Shown: piece after piece, positions 54,433 to 63,589 of the stretch
How the letters are laid out: each line of letters opens with the position of its first letter
Position numbering within the stretch: position 1 is the first letter of the stretch
DNA from: Cyanobacterium sp. HL-69
GTDB lineage: Bacteria; Cyanobacteriota; Cyanobacteriia; Cyanobacteriales; Cyanobacteriaceae
Length of the DNA stretch: 64,000 bases
Reading direction: 5' to 3'
Assembly: GCA_002813895.1 (NCBI GenBank)
Contig: CP024912.1
Coordinates: 186,001-250,000, forward strand
The notes under the pieces: model-generated
The model's database searches: none
Seen by the model: only the letters and a program-made list of their open reading frames with translations
What the model was told of the DNA's origin: nothing
Position numbers and translations under genes: made by a program

Positions 54433-55695
54433 ATGACTAATTCCTTATTTGCCGATGCCAATATCAGGCTAGAAAGGGCTTTAAAGTATATTCAAATTTC
54501 TCCCTCCACAGAAGAAAAACTAAAATACCCTAAATCTAGTTTGGCTGTATCTATTCCCCTGAGAATGGATGATGGCTCGTTAAAAGTTTATCAGGGTTAT
54601 CGAGTAATTTACAATGATAGCCGAGGCCCGGGTAAAGGGGGTGTCCGTTATCATCCTTCTGTAAACCTCGATGAGGTGAAGTCTCTTGCCTTTTGGATGA
54701 TGTTTAAATGTGCGGTGTTAAATCTTCCTTTTGGGGGGGCTAAGGGGGGTATTCAGGTAAATCCAAGGGAGTTGTCGAAGGGAGAATTAGAAAGACTCTC
54801 TAAAAATTATATCAGTGCGATCGCCGATTATATCGGGCCAGATAGGGATATTTTAGCTCCCGATGTTTACACCAACGAAACAGTTATGGGGTGGATGGTA
54901 GAAGAATATAGCAACATCACCCGACAAATTTCCTGGGGAGTAGTTACAGGAAAACCTTTAACCATGGGGGGAAGTGAGGGCAGAAGTACCGCCACAGCCA
55001 CAGGGGCTTTTCATGTCATCCAAACTATCTTACCCAAATTTGAGAAAAAACCAGAGCAAACCACCATTGCCGTCCAAGGATTTGGTAATGCGGGGGCGCA
55101 AATAGCCCAATTACTATATCAAGCAGGGTATAAAGTAGTGGCAGTAAGTGACTCCAGGGGAGGGATTTATTGTGAAGATGGTTTAGATATTCCTAGTATT
55201 CGTGAATATAAAGAAAGTAATAGCACTGTTAAGGATGTTTACTGTCAAGAAACTGTTTGTGACTTGAGGGAAAATGATCTAATTACCAATGAGGAGTTAT
55301 TAACCCTTGATGTAGATGTCTTAATTCCTGCGGCCCTAGAAAACCAAATTACCGAGGAAAATGCTCACCAAATTAAAGCCCCATTTATTTTTGAGGTTGC
55401 CAATGGCCCTGTTACTTCTTCAGCTGACTTGATTTTAGAAGAAAAGGGGATTCGAGTAATTCCTGATATTTTGGTTAATGCTGGGGGCGTTACCGTTAGT
55501 CACTTAGAATGGGTACAAAATCGTAATGGGATGTATTGGGATTTAGAAAAAGTACAACAACACCTCCAGGAAGGAATGGAGAGGGAAACAGAAGTAATCT
55601 GGAAAGTTGCCCTAGAGTATGAAGTTTCCATGCGTACCGCCGCTTATATTCATTCCCTCAAACGTCTTGATGATGCCATGGGGTTTGATGTTTAA
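54433..55695 (+). CDS. gdhA: Glutamate/leucine-type dehydrogenase
   Basis: NAD(P)-dependent amino-acid dehydrogenase of the Glu/Leu/Phe/Val family, 420 residues. The substrate-binding LPFGGAKGGIQVNP carries the catalytic Lys; GPDRDILAPDVYTN follows; the nucleotide fold is AVQGFGNAGAQIA. The length and motifs fit the hexameric GDH class. Coenzyme and direction cannot be read here. The end overlaps the convergent gene by 4 bp. Confidence 0.9.
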   Translation: MTNSLFADANIRLERALKYIQISPSTEEKLKYPKSSLAVSIPLRMDDGSLKVYQGYRVIYNDSRGPGKGGVRYHPSVNLDEVKSLAFWMMFKCAVLNLPFGGAKGGIQVNPRELSKGELERLSKNYISAIADYIGPDRDILAPDVYTNETVMGWMVEEYSNITRQISWGVVTGKPLTMGGSEGRSTATATGAFHVIQTILPKFEKKPEQTTIAVQGFGNAGAQIAQLLYQAGYKVVAVSDSRGGIYCEDGLDIPSIREYKESNSTVKDVYCQETVCDLRENDLITNEELLTLDVDVLIPAALENQITEENAHQIKAPFIFEVANGPVTSSADLILEEKGIRVIPDILVNAGGVTVSHLEWVQNRNGMYWDLEKVQQHLQEGMERETEVIWKVALEYEVSMRTAAYIHSLKRLDDAMGFDV

Positions 55696-56303
55696 TTATC
55701 CACACTACCACTGAGAGACTTTAATTCAGGGTTATCGGCGATCGCCTCTACGGTATTATAACAAATGTAGGGTAAACCAGAAGCCTTTAATCCCTTTAAA
55801 ATCCGAGCATTAGTATGGGGAAATACCACAAAAATAGGGTGAATCTTTTCCGCCCTATCACTAAACATATGATCATCCATCTCAGGCATAATCCACTCAT
55901 ACTCATTGGCCAAAGCAGTTTGAGCATTGCGCCAGCGCAGTAGTAAATCAGAAAAATCTTCTTGAGGGCGATGAATAAAAACTAAAATTTCTACCCCCAT
56001 CTTAATCTTCCACTCAGGATCGCACATTAACACCGCAATATCACAGGGAATTGATACCATTTCATCCATAGACATCTGATTCATTCCCGAAGGAGCATAA
56101 GAGCGAGAACCCATGGAAGATATATTATTAACATGACGTACCTTGGCCAAAGGTAAAGGAATTGTAATTAAACTGTCACTAGGGCGCCTCATACTCGGTA
56201 CCATGGCTAAATATTCCCGATACTGACTCAATAAAGCCACAATTCTTTCTTTATCAGTATAGTCAGCCAACGCCGTTTCATAATCGGATTGATTTATAGA
56301 CAT
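55692..56303 (-). CDS. Hypothetical protein (203 aa)
   Basis: Soluble protein with no signal or membrane segment. Conserved-looking stretches are PSMRRPSDSLITIPLPLAKV, SIPCDIAVLMCDPEWKIKMG and HPIFVVFPHTNARILKGLKA. No family is recognised. It lies 47 bp downstream of pilC in the same direction, so it may be co-transcribed with it. Confidence 0.68.
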   Translation of the reverse strand: MSINQSDYETALADYTDKERIVALLSQYREYLAMVPSMRRPSDSLITIPLPLAKVRHVNNISSMGSRSYAPSGMNQMSMDEMVSIPCDIAVLMCDPEWKIKMGVEILVFIHRPQEDFSDLLLRWRNAQTALANEYEWIMPEMDDHMFSDRAEKIHPIFVVFPHTNARILKGLKASGLPYICYNTVEAIADNPELKSLSGSVDN

Positions 56304-56350
56304 TAATTAAAATTCACTTTCAACAGTGGACAAAGATTATTATTTTTTAT

Positions 56351-57565
56351 TTAAGCAATTTGATCGAAAATAGAGAACATAGGTAAATACATCGATAACA
56401 AAATTGTACCAACCATTCCCGCAATTCCCACCATCATTATGGGTTCAATTACGCTGGTAAGGGCTTTAATGGCTTGTTCAACCTCATCCTCATAAAAGTC
56501 GGCTACTTTCATCATCATCGCATCCAATTCTCCCGTTTCCTCCCCAATGCTCATCATTTGAACCGCCATGGCAGGAAATACGTTTTTCTCTTCAATGGCA
56601 AGACTTAACATACCCCCTTCCAATACAGAGTTTTTTGCAGCCCCGATGGCATTCCCAATTACCCTATTACCAATAGTTTCTTCTACGATTTCTAAACACT
56701 GTAAAATAGGTACTCCCGAGCGAGTAAGGGTACCAAAAACTCGACAAAAACGAGCCACGGCACTTTTTTGGTTCAAATCTCCAAAAATAGGAAGTTTAAG
56801 AGCAATACTATCAATTTGTAACCTTCCTGCGGGAGTTTTATAATACTGCCTAAAACCAAACACAAGACCAATTATTACCAATACAGGAATCACCGCAGCG
56901 GGGCTACGTAAAAACGCACTAAGAGTTACCATAAACTGAGTTAAGGCAGGTAACTCTGCTCCTAGTTGGTCAAAAATGCCTGAAAATACGGGAATTAAGA
57001 AAATTGTCATACCCAAAAAAGCTACTACCGCAAATAAGCCTACGGTAACAGGATAAGCCATGGCGGATTTAACTTGGTTTTGTAGCCTTGACACATCCTC
57101 TAATAGTTTTGCTAGACGATTCATTACTTCGTCTAAAACCCCCCCAATTTCTCCCGCTTCTACCATGGAGACATATAATTGATCAAAACAATCAGGGTGT
57201 TTAGCAAGAGCTTCGGATAAATTTGTTCCCTGTTGTACGTCTTCATTAATAGCACTTAATGCTTTTTTAAACTTAGGATTGGAAGATTGTTCCGCCAAAA
57301 CTGATAACGCCCTAACAATTGCTACCCCTGCGTTAACTAATACAGCGAATTGACGAGAAAAAATAGCCTTATCTTTAATGGTAACTTTACTTAAGGCGGC
57401 TTCGATACTCGCCAAATCAAAATCCATCCCCGCTTTTTTGACTTTACCAATGGCGGCGAATCTTTTTCTTAAAATTCTTCTTGCTTCATCGGCTGATTCG
57501 GCGGTAACTCTTTCTTGTAGTATGTTTCCTGATTTGTCTTTTACTTGAGCGATAAAAGTAGCCAT
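56351..57565 (-). CDS. pilC: Type IV pilus inner-membrane platform protein PilC
   Basis: Inner-membrane assembly protein for type IV pili (twitching, natural competence). It has two T2SSF domains in tandem (FSRQFAVLVNAGVAIVRAL and FCRVFGTLTRSGVPILQCL), with membrane segments YPVTVGLFAVVAFLGMTIF, VIPVLVIIGLVFGF and MMVGIAGMVGTILLSMYL. The length of 404 residues is normal. The partner ATPases PilB and PilT are not in the window. Confidence 0.95.
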   Translation of the reverse strand: MATFIAQVKDKSGNILQERVTAESADEARRILRKRFAAIGKVKKAGMDFDLASIEAALSKVTIKDKAIFSRQFAVLVNAGVAIVRALSVLAEQSSNPKFKKALSAINEDVQQGTNLSEALAKHPDCFDQLYVSMVEAGEIGGVLDEVMNRLAKLLEDVSRLQNQVKSAMAYPVTVGLFAVVAFLGMTIFLIPVFSGIFDQLGAELPALTQFMVTLSAFLRSPAAVIPVLVIIGLVFGFRQYYKTPAGRLQIDSIALKLPIFGDLNQKSAVARFCRVFGTLTRSGVPILQCLEIVEETIGNRVIGNAIGAAKNSVLEGGMLSLAIEEKNVFPAMAVQMMSIGEETGELDAMMMKVADFYEDEVEQAIKALTSVIEPIMMVGIAGMVGTILLSMYLPMFSIFDQIA

Positions 57566-57668
57566 GATTTCACCCTCTATTTACTCAATAATAATCGCTA
57601 TTTATATATTTTGACATTATTTCATGGCTTAGTTGTCATGAAGATTGATTGGATACAATTTGTTAACA

Positions 57669-58847
57669 TCATTCAAATTCTATAAATAGTTCTGTTAAAA
57701 CGGAGTTGGAATATAAGAACCCTTCTGGATCTGATAATCTTAAATTTTTGCTATTGTTGGAAAAAATCACTAATTTTTGTTCTATGGGTGCTTGAAGGGT
57801 TTTAATTATCTGAGAAACGGTGTCTGTACCAAATTTTTTTTCTATGGATAGTAAATTTACTCCTTCTTTTAGTCTTAATCCCAACATGAGAGTATCTAAT
57901 AATTCTTCGGTGGGGGTTGTGCTTTCATGGTCTATTTTTCCTTTGTTGATGATTAATTGATTAACAAATTCAAAGTATTCTTTGCGGGTGCGAGGGCGAC
58001 TAAATCTTTGTTTTTGGGTATAACTAGCCGCGCCCATGCCGAAGCCGTAGTAGGGTTGGTTATGCCAATAAACTAGGTTATGCTTACAGTGATAACCTTC
58101 TTGGGCATAGTTACATATTTCGTAGTGGTTATAGCCATTTTCCTGAAGGATAGTAGAGCCTAAACGATACATTTGGGCGGTGGTGTAATCTTGGGGGAGA
58201 GGTTTATCTCCTGCTTGGTATTTTTTGCCAAATACTGTACCTGATTCTATGACTAAATCATAGCAGGATAAATGTTTGGGCTTGAGATCGATCGCCTTTA
58301 AAAGAGAATCTTCCCAGTGGGTAATGGTTTGATGGGGTAGTCCAGAAATTAAGTCTAAACTCCAATTATCAATACCTACTTGGTGGATATATTCTACTGA
58401 TTGATATGTATCTTTTGTACAGTGCGATCGCCCACATTCTTGTAATAAATAATCATCAAATGATTGTCCCCCCAAACTAATGCGATTTACCCCTAATGTT
58501 TGATAAGTCCTAAGCTGTTCTAAACTAAAAGTAGCAGGATCAATTTCCATGGAAATTTCAATGTTTTGAGCAAAAGAAAAATGATTTTCCAAAGTCACTA
58601 AAATTTTTTCTAACCCTTCTACTGCCAATAGAGAAGGAGTACCACCCCCAAAAAAAACTGTCTCTAAAGGCACAGATTTTATATTATTTATTGTGAGAAT
58701 TTCCTGACATAAAAAATCTACATATTCCCGTTGCCAAGGGGAATATTTTCCCCCTGCATTATTACCCAAAACCGTGATGGGAAAATCACAATAAAAGCAC
58801 CGACGACGACAGAAAGGAATATGAATGTAAGCAGAAGTAATGGACAT
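57669..58847 (-). CDS. hemW: Radical SAM protein HemW (HemN-like)
   Basis: Radical SAM enzyme with the cluster motif C13-R-R-R-C17-F-Y-C20, at the very N-terminus as in HemW, and EIDPATF, GGQSFDDYLL and SLDLISGLPHQT. The 392-residue length and missing N-terminal HemN extension point to HemW, a haem chaperone, rather than oxygen-independent coproporphyrinogen oxidase. Confidence 0.9.
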   Translation of the reverse strand: MSITSAYIHIPFCRRRCFYCDFPITVLGNNAGGKYSPWQREYVDFLCQEILTINNIKSVPLETVFFGGGTPSLLAVEGLEKILVTLENHFSFAQNIEISMEIDPATFSLEQLRTYQTLGVNRISLGGQSFDDYLLQECGRSHCTKDTYQSVEYIHQVGIDNWSLDLISGLPHQTITHWEDSLLKAIDLKPKHLSCYDLVIESGTVFGKKYQAGDKPLPQDYTTAQMYRLGSTILQENGYNHYEICNYAQEGYHCKHNLVYWHNQPYYGFGMGAASYTQKQRFSRPRTRKEYFEFVNQLIINKGKIDHESTTPTEELLDTLMLGLRLKEGVNLLSIEKKFGTDTVSQIIKTLQAPIEQKLVIFSNNSKNLRLSDPEGFLYSNSVLTELFIEFE

Positions 58848-58996
58848 TTTAATGTTGATATAATACCCTTATTTTAATTGTTAAAGTTAGTGGAACTTTT
58901 CATCGGTTTGTCAATTCTGTAAAATAGCCCTTATCATAGGGCAGAATAAAAATAATTTTTAGCTATTCCTTATTTTTAATTATCACCATTATTACT

Positions 58997-59860
58997 ATGA
59001 TTCCATCTCGATTATTGCAGAAAAATATAACCCTACTCTTTCCCCTTTGTACGCTCCTGTTCTTAAGCATTTACCACCAAAAGGCGATCGCCCAGCAAAT
59101 CCAAGTAATTGGGGTATCTCCGTTCGATGAAACCCCCAATCAGAGCGATTCTAACCCCATCACTTCCATTCCTCCCTTGCCTGATAAAACTCCCCCCACA
59201 GACACCATTGTTATCAATGGAAATCCAACCCCTGCTAGAATGCCTGTACCTACTAATATAAAAGGCATCGGCTCTAGTCAAAATCTACCATCTCCTCCCA
59301 GTCTTTCCGAGCCTTATCGCGCCCCTGACAATTCAGGAAATATTTCCCCCTACAATCAAACACCCACATCTACCAATAGGGTAACTTCCCCCAATAATAA
59401 CACTCCCCGTAATACTGATTCAAACCCCAATAATTCCCCTGTTACCATAACGATTACGCCCAACAGTGGTTCTAATAATACGACTACCACAAATAATTCT
59501 CCCTCCACAAGTAATGAGAATATTCCTATTCAAAGGAGAAGAAGTATGAGGGAAATTTTAGTTTTTGATCGTCCCATATCCCCCTCAAATAATAGCACCA
59601 ACACCACCACAGCCGTTAATATTCCTTCTAATAATACTCCTGTAAATACCCATAGCGGAGCATTCCGAGTGTTTGTGAGGGCAACTAATCCCAACGAAGA
59701 AAATAGGGTAAAAGATATTTACCCCGAGGCTTTTCGTGCTAATTATCAAGGTAATACCGTCTGGCAAGTGGGGCTTTTTAGTACCCGCAAAAATGCCGAA
59801 CAGGCGGCACAACCCTTACGAAATGTCGGTTTAAGTCCGATTCTTAGTCCTGTTAATTAG
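58997..59860 (+). CDS. Secreted low-complexity protein with SPOR-like C-terminus
   Basis: 287 residues with a signal peptide (ITLLFPLCTLLFLSIYHQKA, cleavage near AIA-Q). A long Pro/Ser/Thr/Asn-rich, probably disordered stretch follows. The last ~70 residues (VWQVGLFSTRKNAEQAAQPLR) resemble a SPOR peptidoglycan-binding domain. It is probably periplasmic. The stop overlaps the convergent IscA-type gene by 8 bp. Confidence 0.75.
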   Translation: MIPSRLLQKNITLLFPLCTLLFLSIYHQKAIAQQIQVIGVSPFDETPNQSDSNPITSIPPLPDKTPPTDTIVINGNPTPARMPVPTNIKGIGSSQNLPSPPSLSEPYRAPDNSGNISPYNQTPTSTNRVTSPNNNTPRNTDSNPNNSPVTITITPNSGSNNTTTTNNSPSTSNENIPIQRRRSMREILVFDRPISPSNNSTNTTTAVNIPSNNTPVNTHSGAFRVFVRATNPNEENRVKDIYPEAFRANYQGNTVWQVGLFSTRKNAEQAAQPLRNVGLSPILSPVN

Positions 59861-60209
59861 TTTCCGTAGAAAAAGAAACACCACAATTACAATGGCTCTT
59901 GGCTTGGGGGTTTTGATATTGGAAAGAACCCCCCATCAAATCTTCGGCATAGTCGATAACTAAGTCTTGGACATAATTGTAACTTTGTTCATCCACAACG
60001 ATCGCAATTTCTTTATGGTGGTTAAAAGTGCGGTCAAGCAATGCCATTTCATCTTGACTTTTTGATACCTGCTCATCAAAACTAAGTTGATACAGAAGTT
60101 CTGCACAACCACCCTGTTCTACTTTGATACGTAAATATGAATTAGGTTGAGAATTATAATTTTTTAGCCTTGCAATTTCTGCAATCGCACTTTCAGTTAA
60201 ATTAATCAT
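59853..60209 (-). CDS. IscA/SufA-type Fe-S cluster carrier
   Basis: HesB-like scaffold or carrier for Fe-S cluster assembly. The three family cysteines are C35 (GGCAELLY), C107 and C109 (HCNCGVSFS). The length of 118 residues is normal. No other isc or suf gene is next to it. It is likely a free-standing A-type carrier. Confidence 0.9.
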   Translation of the reverse strand: MINLTESAIAEIARLKNYNSQPNSYLRIKVEQGGCAELLYQLSFDEQVSKSQDEMALLDRTFNHHKEIAIVVDEQSYNYVQDLVIDYAEDLMGGSFQYQNPQAKSHCNCGVSFSTETN

Positions 60210-60214
60210 GTAAA

Positions 60215-60619
60215 TTATTTTCTGGCGTAATCATCTTGAAAACGAATAATATCATCTTCTCCTAAATATTCGCCATTTTGAACCTCAATTAAAACTAACT
60301 TAATAACTCCAGGATTTTCCAGACGATGGCTAGTACACTGAGGCACATAGGTAGATTGATTGGCAGCCAAAATTTTAACCTCATCCCCACATTCCACCTT
60401 CGCAGTACCAGACACCACAATCCAATGCTCACTACGATGATGGTGCATCTGTAAACTTAAACGATGACCTGGATTAACTTCAATTCTTTTTATCTTATAA
60501 CCAGGTCCTTCTTCTAGGGTGGTAAATGTACCCCAAGGGCGACTTTCTGTTTCGTGGGAATGATTGGTGGTCGAAAAAGAAATGATCGAAGTTTTGGGCT
60601 GATGTCCAACAGTTTCCAT
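60215..60619 (-). CDS. Cupin, mannose-6-phosphate isomerase type II-like
   Basis: 134-residue single-domain cupin resembling the C-terminal half of bifunctional ManC. SRPWGTF, GHRLSLQMHHHRSEHW and PQCTSHRLENPG give the metal-binding histidines and cupin folds. It may isomerise mannose-6-phosphate or bind a sugar phosphate. It lies 5 bp upstream of the IscA-type gene, in the same direction. Confidence 0.85.
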   Translation of the reverse strand: METVGHQPKTSIISFSTTNHSHETESRPWGTFTTLEEGPGYKIKRIEVNPGHRLSLQMHHHRSEHWIVVSGTAKVECGDEVKILAANQSTYVPQCTSHRLENPGVIKLVLIEVQNGEYLGEDDIIRFQDDYARK

Positions 60620-60744
60620 GATGATTTTTACCTTATCCTTCTTTTGTATTTATCAACCATAGCACAGGAAAATTGATAATGAACCATGGGTAATGGACAA
60701 TTAAGTTATTCTTGAATTGATGCTCATTATCTCCATTACCTTAT

Positions 60745-61338
60745 CTAATATCCGAGGCGACACACCGCTAATAAAGTACCTTGGATTTCGACATTTTCTG
60801 GACTGACTTTGATAGGTTCATATTTTGGGTTAGATGCTTTTAAAATGATTTCCTCGGGGTTAAAATAAACTCTTTTTAAGGTAGTACCATAACCATCCAC
60901 TCGGGCTGCCACTATTTCTCCTTCCTTAGCTTCCTTGGTTGATTTCATAATCACATAGTCTCCCTCGGTGATAAAGTCTTCAATCATACTATCTCCTACC
61001 ACCTTCAGGGCGAAGCAATTAGGCTGATTGAACATGGAGACAACATCTAATTTTTCGTGGTCATCGGTAAAGGGTTCGACTAATCCTCCCGCTGTGATGG
61101 TGCCTAAAATGGGTAAGCCGTCATGGGGTTTAAGGATTTTCATGGTTCTTGCTTGTCCCTCTATCCAGTCAATATAACCCTTGGCTTTGATTCTTTCTAA
61201 ACGGCTTTGGATGGGTGCGGGCGATCGCAAATTCATCGCTTTCATCATCTCTCGAATGGAAGGAGAATACTTGTTAACATTAATATATTCCACCAACCAA
61301 TCATATAATTCTTTTTGTGCGGGAGTTAAATTTTCCAT
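60745..61338 (-). CDS. lexA: LexA repressor
   Basis: The N-terminal winged helix (TPAQKELYDWLVEYI, YSPSIREMMKAM) is followed by the S24 protease domain. The cleavage bond A83-G84, S117 (VGDSMIED) and K155 (TTLKR) are all present, so self-cleavage looks possible. The ATG at 61338 (MENLTPAQ) fits the family; 61368 would add ten residues. A perfect cyanobacterial LexA box at 61389-61402 lies upstream, which suggests autoregulation. Confidence 0.95.
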   Translation of the reverse strand: MENLTPAQKELYDWLVEYINVNKYSPSIREMMKAMNLRSPAPIQSRLERIKAKGYIDWIEGQARTMKILKPHDGLPILGTITAGGLVEPFTDDHEKLDVVSMFNQPNCFALKVVGDSMIEDFITEGDYVIMKSTKEAKEGEIVAARVDGYGTTLKRVYFNPEEIILKASNPKYEPIKVSPENVEIQGTLLAVCRLGY

Positions 61339-61388
61339 CTCTGTAATTTTATATAGACTAGATGACATTTTTTATTTTAATGTATTAA

Positions 61389-61402
61389 AGAACACTCGTA
61401 CT
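61389..61402 (-). promoter_or_regulatory. LexA box upstream of lexA
   Basis: On the minus strand the 14 bases read AGTACGAGTGTTCT, a perfect match to the cyanobacterial LexA site RGTACNNNDGTWCB. It lies about 50 bases upstream of the lexA start, where it should cover the promoter. Confidence 0.8.
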
Positions 61403-61534
61403 AAAAACAATTGATAATTAGTCATTAATAATGGTTTCCCTCTCATCACCTCTACCCCTCATCATCCAATAACTCAATAATCGGCAATAATAGATAGATA
61501 GTAAATAAAAAAATCCTGTAAAAAATTTAGTGAA

Positions 61535-63526
61535 ATGGACGTAAAGCCTTTACTTTATATAGAAATTCCCCATCCCAAAACCCAAGAAGTTCTCGAGTGG
61601 TTACAAAAATCTTGGCAACCAAGCATCGGTAAAAAAACTCTTACCCAAGATGGACTAAAGATTGAACTGGGCGAAAATAGCGAACTATCTATTTTTCTTT
61701 GGTCATTGCAACGGACAACTTATCTAAAAATATACCGTTGGGGCAAAAAACTATCAAGTAAAGAAAACAAAATAAAAAAAGAATTAAAAAAAGCGATTTA
61801 TCAAAAATTCCCTCAAAATTATCCCCAATTACCAGACATTGATTTAACGAATCAATCCATTTTTGAAGCCCTCAAACCCCATTATCCTGAAACTGTTAAA
61901 TATTTTCAGAAAATGCCCCAAGGGGAATATGATCTCAATAGAGTTTATTGGTGGGAAAAAAAATGGCGAGAAAGTGTAGAAAATAATGCTGAAAATTCTA
62001 GTAATTATCAAGTTAAACCTGTATTATTTAAAGACCAAAGCAAGGGAAAAGCTGATTATGATATCATCTACGTAGGAGGTGCTTTAGGAGCAATTCATGC
62101 GGCTTTAATAGCAAAAATAGGCTATAACGTCTTGGTAATTGAGCGTTTAAAATTTGGAAGAATGAACCGAGAATGGAATATTTCTAGGGATGAATTTCAA
62201 GTATTAATCGATCTAGGACTATTTACCAAAAAAGAATTTGAATACTGTATTGCTGCCGAATATAAAGACGGTTTTAGTAAGTTTTTTGACGCTAATAACC
62301 CTGATAAATTAAAGGCTAATGTTTTACACACTCCCACCGTTTTAAATATTGCCCTTGATACTAATAAATTATTAGAAGTATGTCAGAAAAAATTAATTAA
62401 ATATGGTGCTGATATATGGGATGAAACAGATTTTGAAAAAGCTACCGTCGGCAAAGACATCGTCACCGTTAAAGGTACCCATTTAGTCACAGAAGATGAA
62501 AGAGAAGCCACAGGAAGACTTTTAATAGATGCCATGGGTACTGCTTCCCCCATTGCTTGGCAAATCGCAGGTAAAAGAACTTTTGATAGTGTCTGTCCTA
62601 CGGTGGGAGCTATTCTAGAGGGTTTTGATCCCGAAGTGTGGGATAAAACCTACGGGGATGTTTTATTTTCCCATGGAGATATTTCTAGGGGTAGGCAGTT
62701 GATTTGGGAGTTGTTTCCTGCTGAGCGAGATGAGTTGACCATTTATTTATTCCATTATCACCAAGTGCATCCTGATAACCCAGGCTCTTTGTTAGAAATG
62801 TATGAGGATTTCTTTAATATTCTTCCTGAATATCGCCGTTGCGATATGGACAAACTGGTGTGGAAAAAACCTACTTTTGGTTACATTCCTGGACGTTTTA
62901 CCGTGGGGGAAAATGACCGTGAAATCGCTACGGATAGGGTAATGGCGATCGGTGATGCGGCTTCTTTACAGTCTCCTTTGGTATTTACAGGTTTTGGCTC
63001 TTTGGTACGTAATTTGGGTCGTTTAACCAGTCTCCTTGACAAGGCATTAAAAAATGATCTTTTGGATGGGGAATCATTAAACCGCATTAAAGCCTATCAA
63101 AGTAATATTGCGGTAACATGGCTATTTTCTAAAGGAATGATGGTACCTACCCACAAAACTTTACCCCCAGAAAGGGTGAATGCGATGTTAAATACCTTTT
63201 TTGGTTTATTAGCCGATGAACCTGATACCGCTGAGATTTTTATTAAAGATCGCACAGATTGGTTTACTTTTAACCGATTAGCGCTTAAGGCGGCTCGTAA
63301 AAATCCAGCCTTATTGTTGTGGATATGGGAAATGGCTGGAACTAGAGATATATTTCGCTGGATGGGTTCTTATGCTAAATTCACCTTTGATGCTCTCAAA
63401 AATCTTCTCTTTAGCCGTTGGTTTAATCCTTGGTTGGAAAACCAGAGTAAGTGGTTAAGGGAAAGTAATCCTAAGTTGTGGTTTAAGTTGCTTACTTTTG
63501 GTTCTCGTTTTGTTTCTCAGAAGTAA
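61535..63526 (+). CDS. cruA: Lycopene cyclase CruA-like FAD protein
   Basis: 663 residues. An N-terminal domain of about 170 residues is followed by a FAD-binding lycopene-cyclase-type domain. The motifs are DIIYVGGALGAIHAALIAKIG (175-195) and FGRMNREWNISRDEFQ, the CruA/CruP signature; MNREWNISRDEF is closest to CruA. DAMGTASPIAWQ and AIGDAASLQSPLVFTGFGS also fit. It would cyclise lycopene to gamma- or beta-carotene, supplying the CrtW ketolase. CruP is the main alternative. Confidence 0.75.
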   Translation: MDVKPLLYIEIPHPKTQEVLEWLQKSWQPSIGKKTLTQDGLKIELGENSELSIFLWSLQRTTYLKIYRWGKKLSSKENKIKKELKKAIYQKFPQNYPQLPDIDLTNQSIFEALKPHYPETVKYFQKMPQGEYDLNRVYWWEKKWRESVENNAENSSNYQVKPVLFKDQSKGKADYDIIYVGGALGAIHAALIAKIGYNVLVIERLKFGRMNREWNISRDEFQVLIDLGLFTKKEFEYCIAAEYKDGFSKFFDANNPDKLKANVLHTPTVLNIALDTNKLLEVCQKKLIKYGADIWDETDFEKATVGKDIVTVKGTHLVTEDEREATGRLLIDAMGTASPIAWQIAGKRTFDSVCPTVGAILEGFDPEVWDKTYGDVLFSHGDISRGRQLIWELFPAERDELTIYLFHYHQVHPDNPGSLLEMYEDFFNILPEYRRCDMDKLVWKKPTFGYIPGRFTVGENDREIATDRVMAIGDAASLQSPLVFTGFGSLVRNLGRLTSLLDKALKNDLLDGESLNRIKAYQSNIAVTWLFSKGMMVPTHKTLPPERVNAMLNTFFGLLADEPDTAEIFIKDRTDWFTFNRLALKAARKNPALLLWIWEMAGTRDIFRWMGSYAKFTFDALKNLLFSRWFNPWLENQSKWLRESNPKLWFKLLTFGSRFVSQK

Positions 63527-63551
63527 TTCTGTTGCTGATCAAAATAGATGT

Positions 63552-63576
63552 TAGGCAAGGGGTTTAAACCCCTTGT
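63552..63576. terminator. Bidirectional terminator-like hairpin between cruA and rpe
   Basis: The palindrome CAAGGGGTTTAAACCCCTTG is followed by TT and an A-rich run. It lies between two convergent genes and has the same core as the 102-bp element, without its ends. Confidence 0.65.
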
Positions 63577-63589
63577 TAAAAAATAACGA

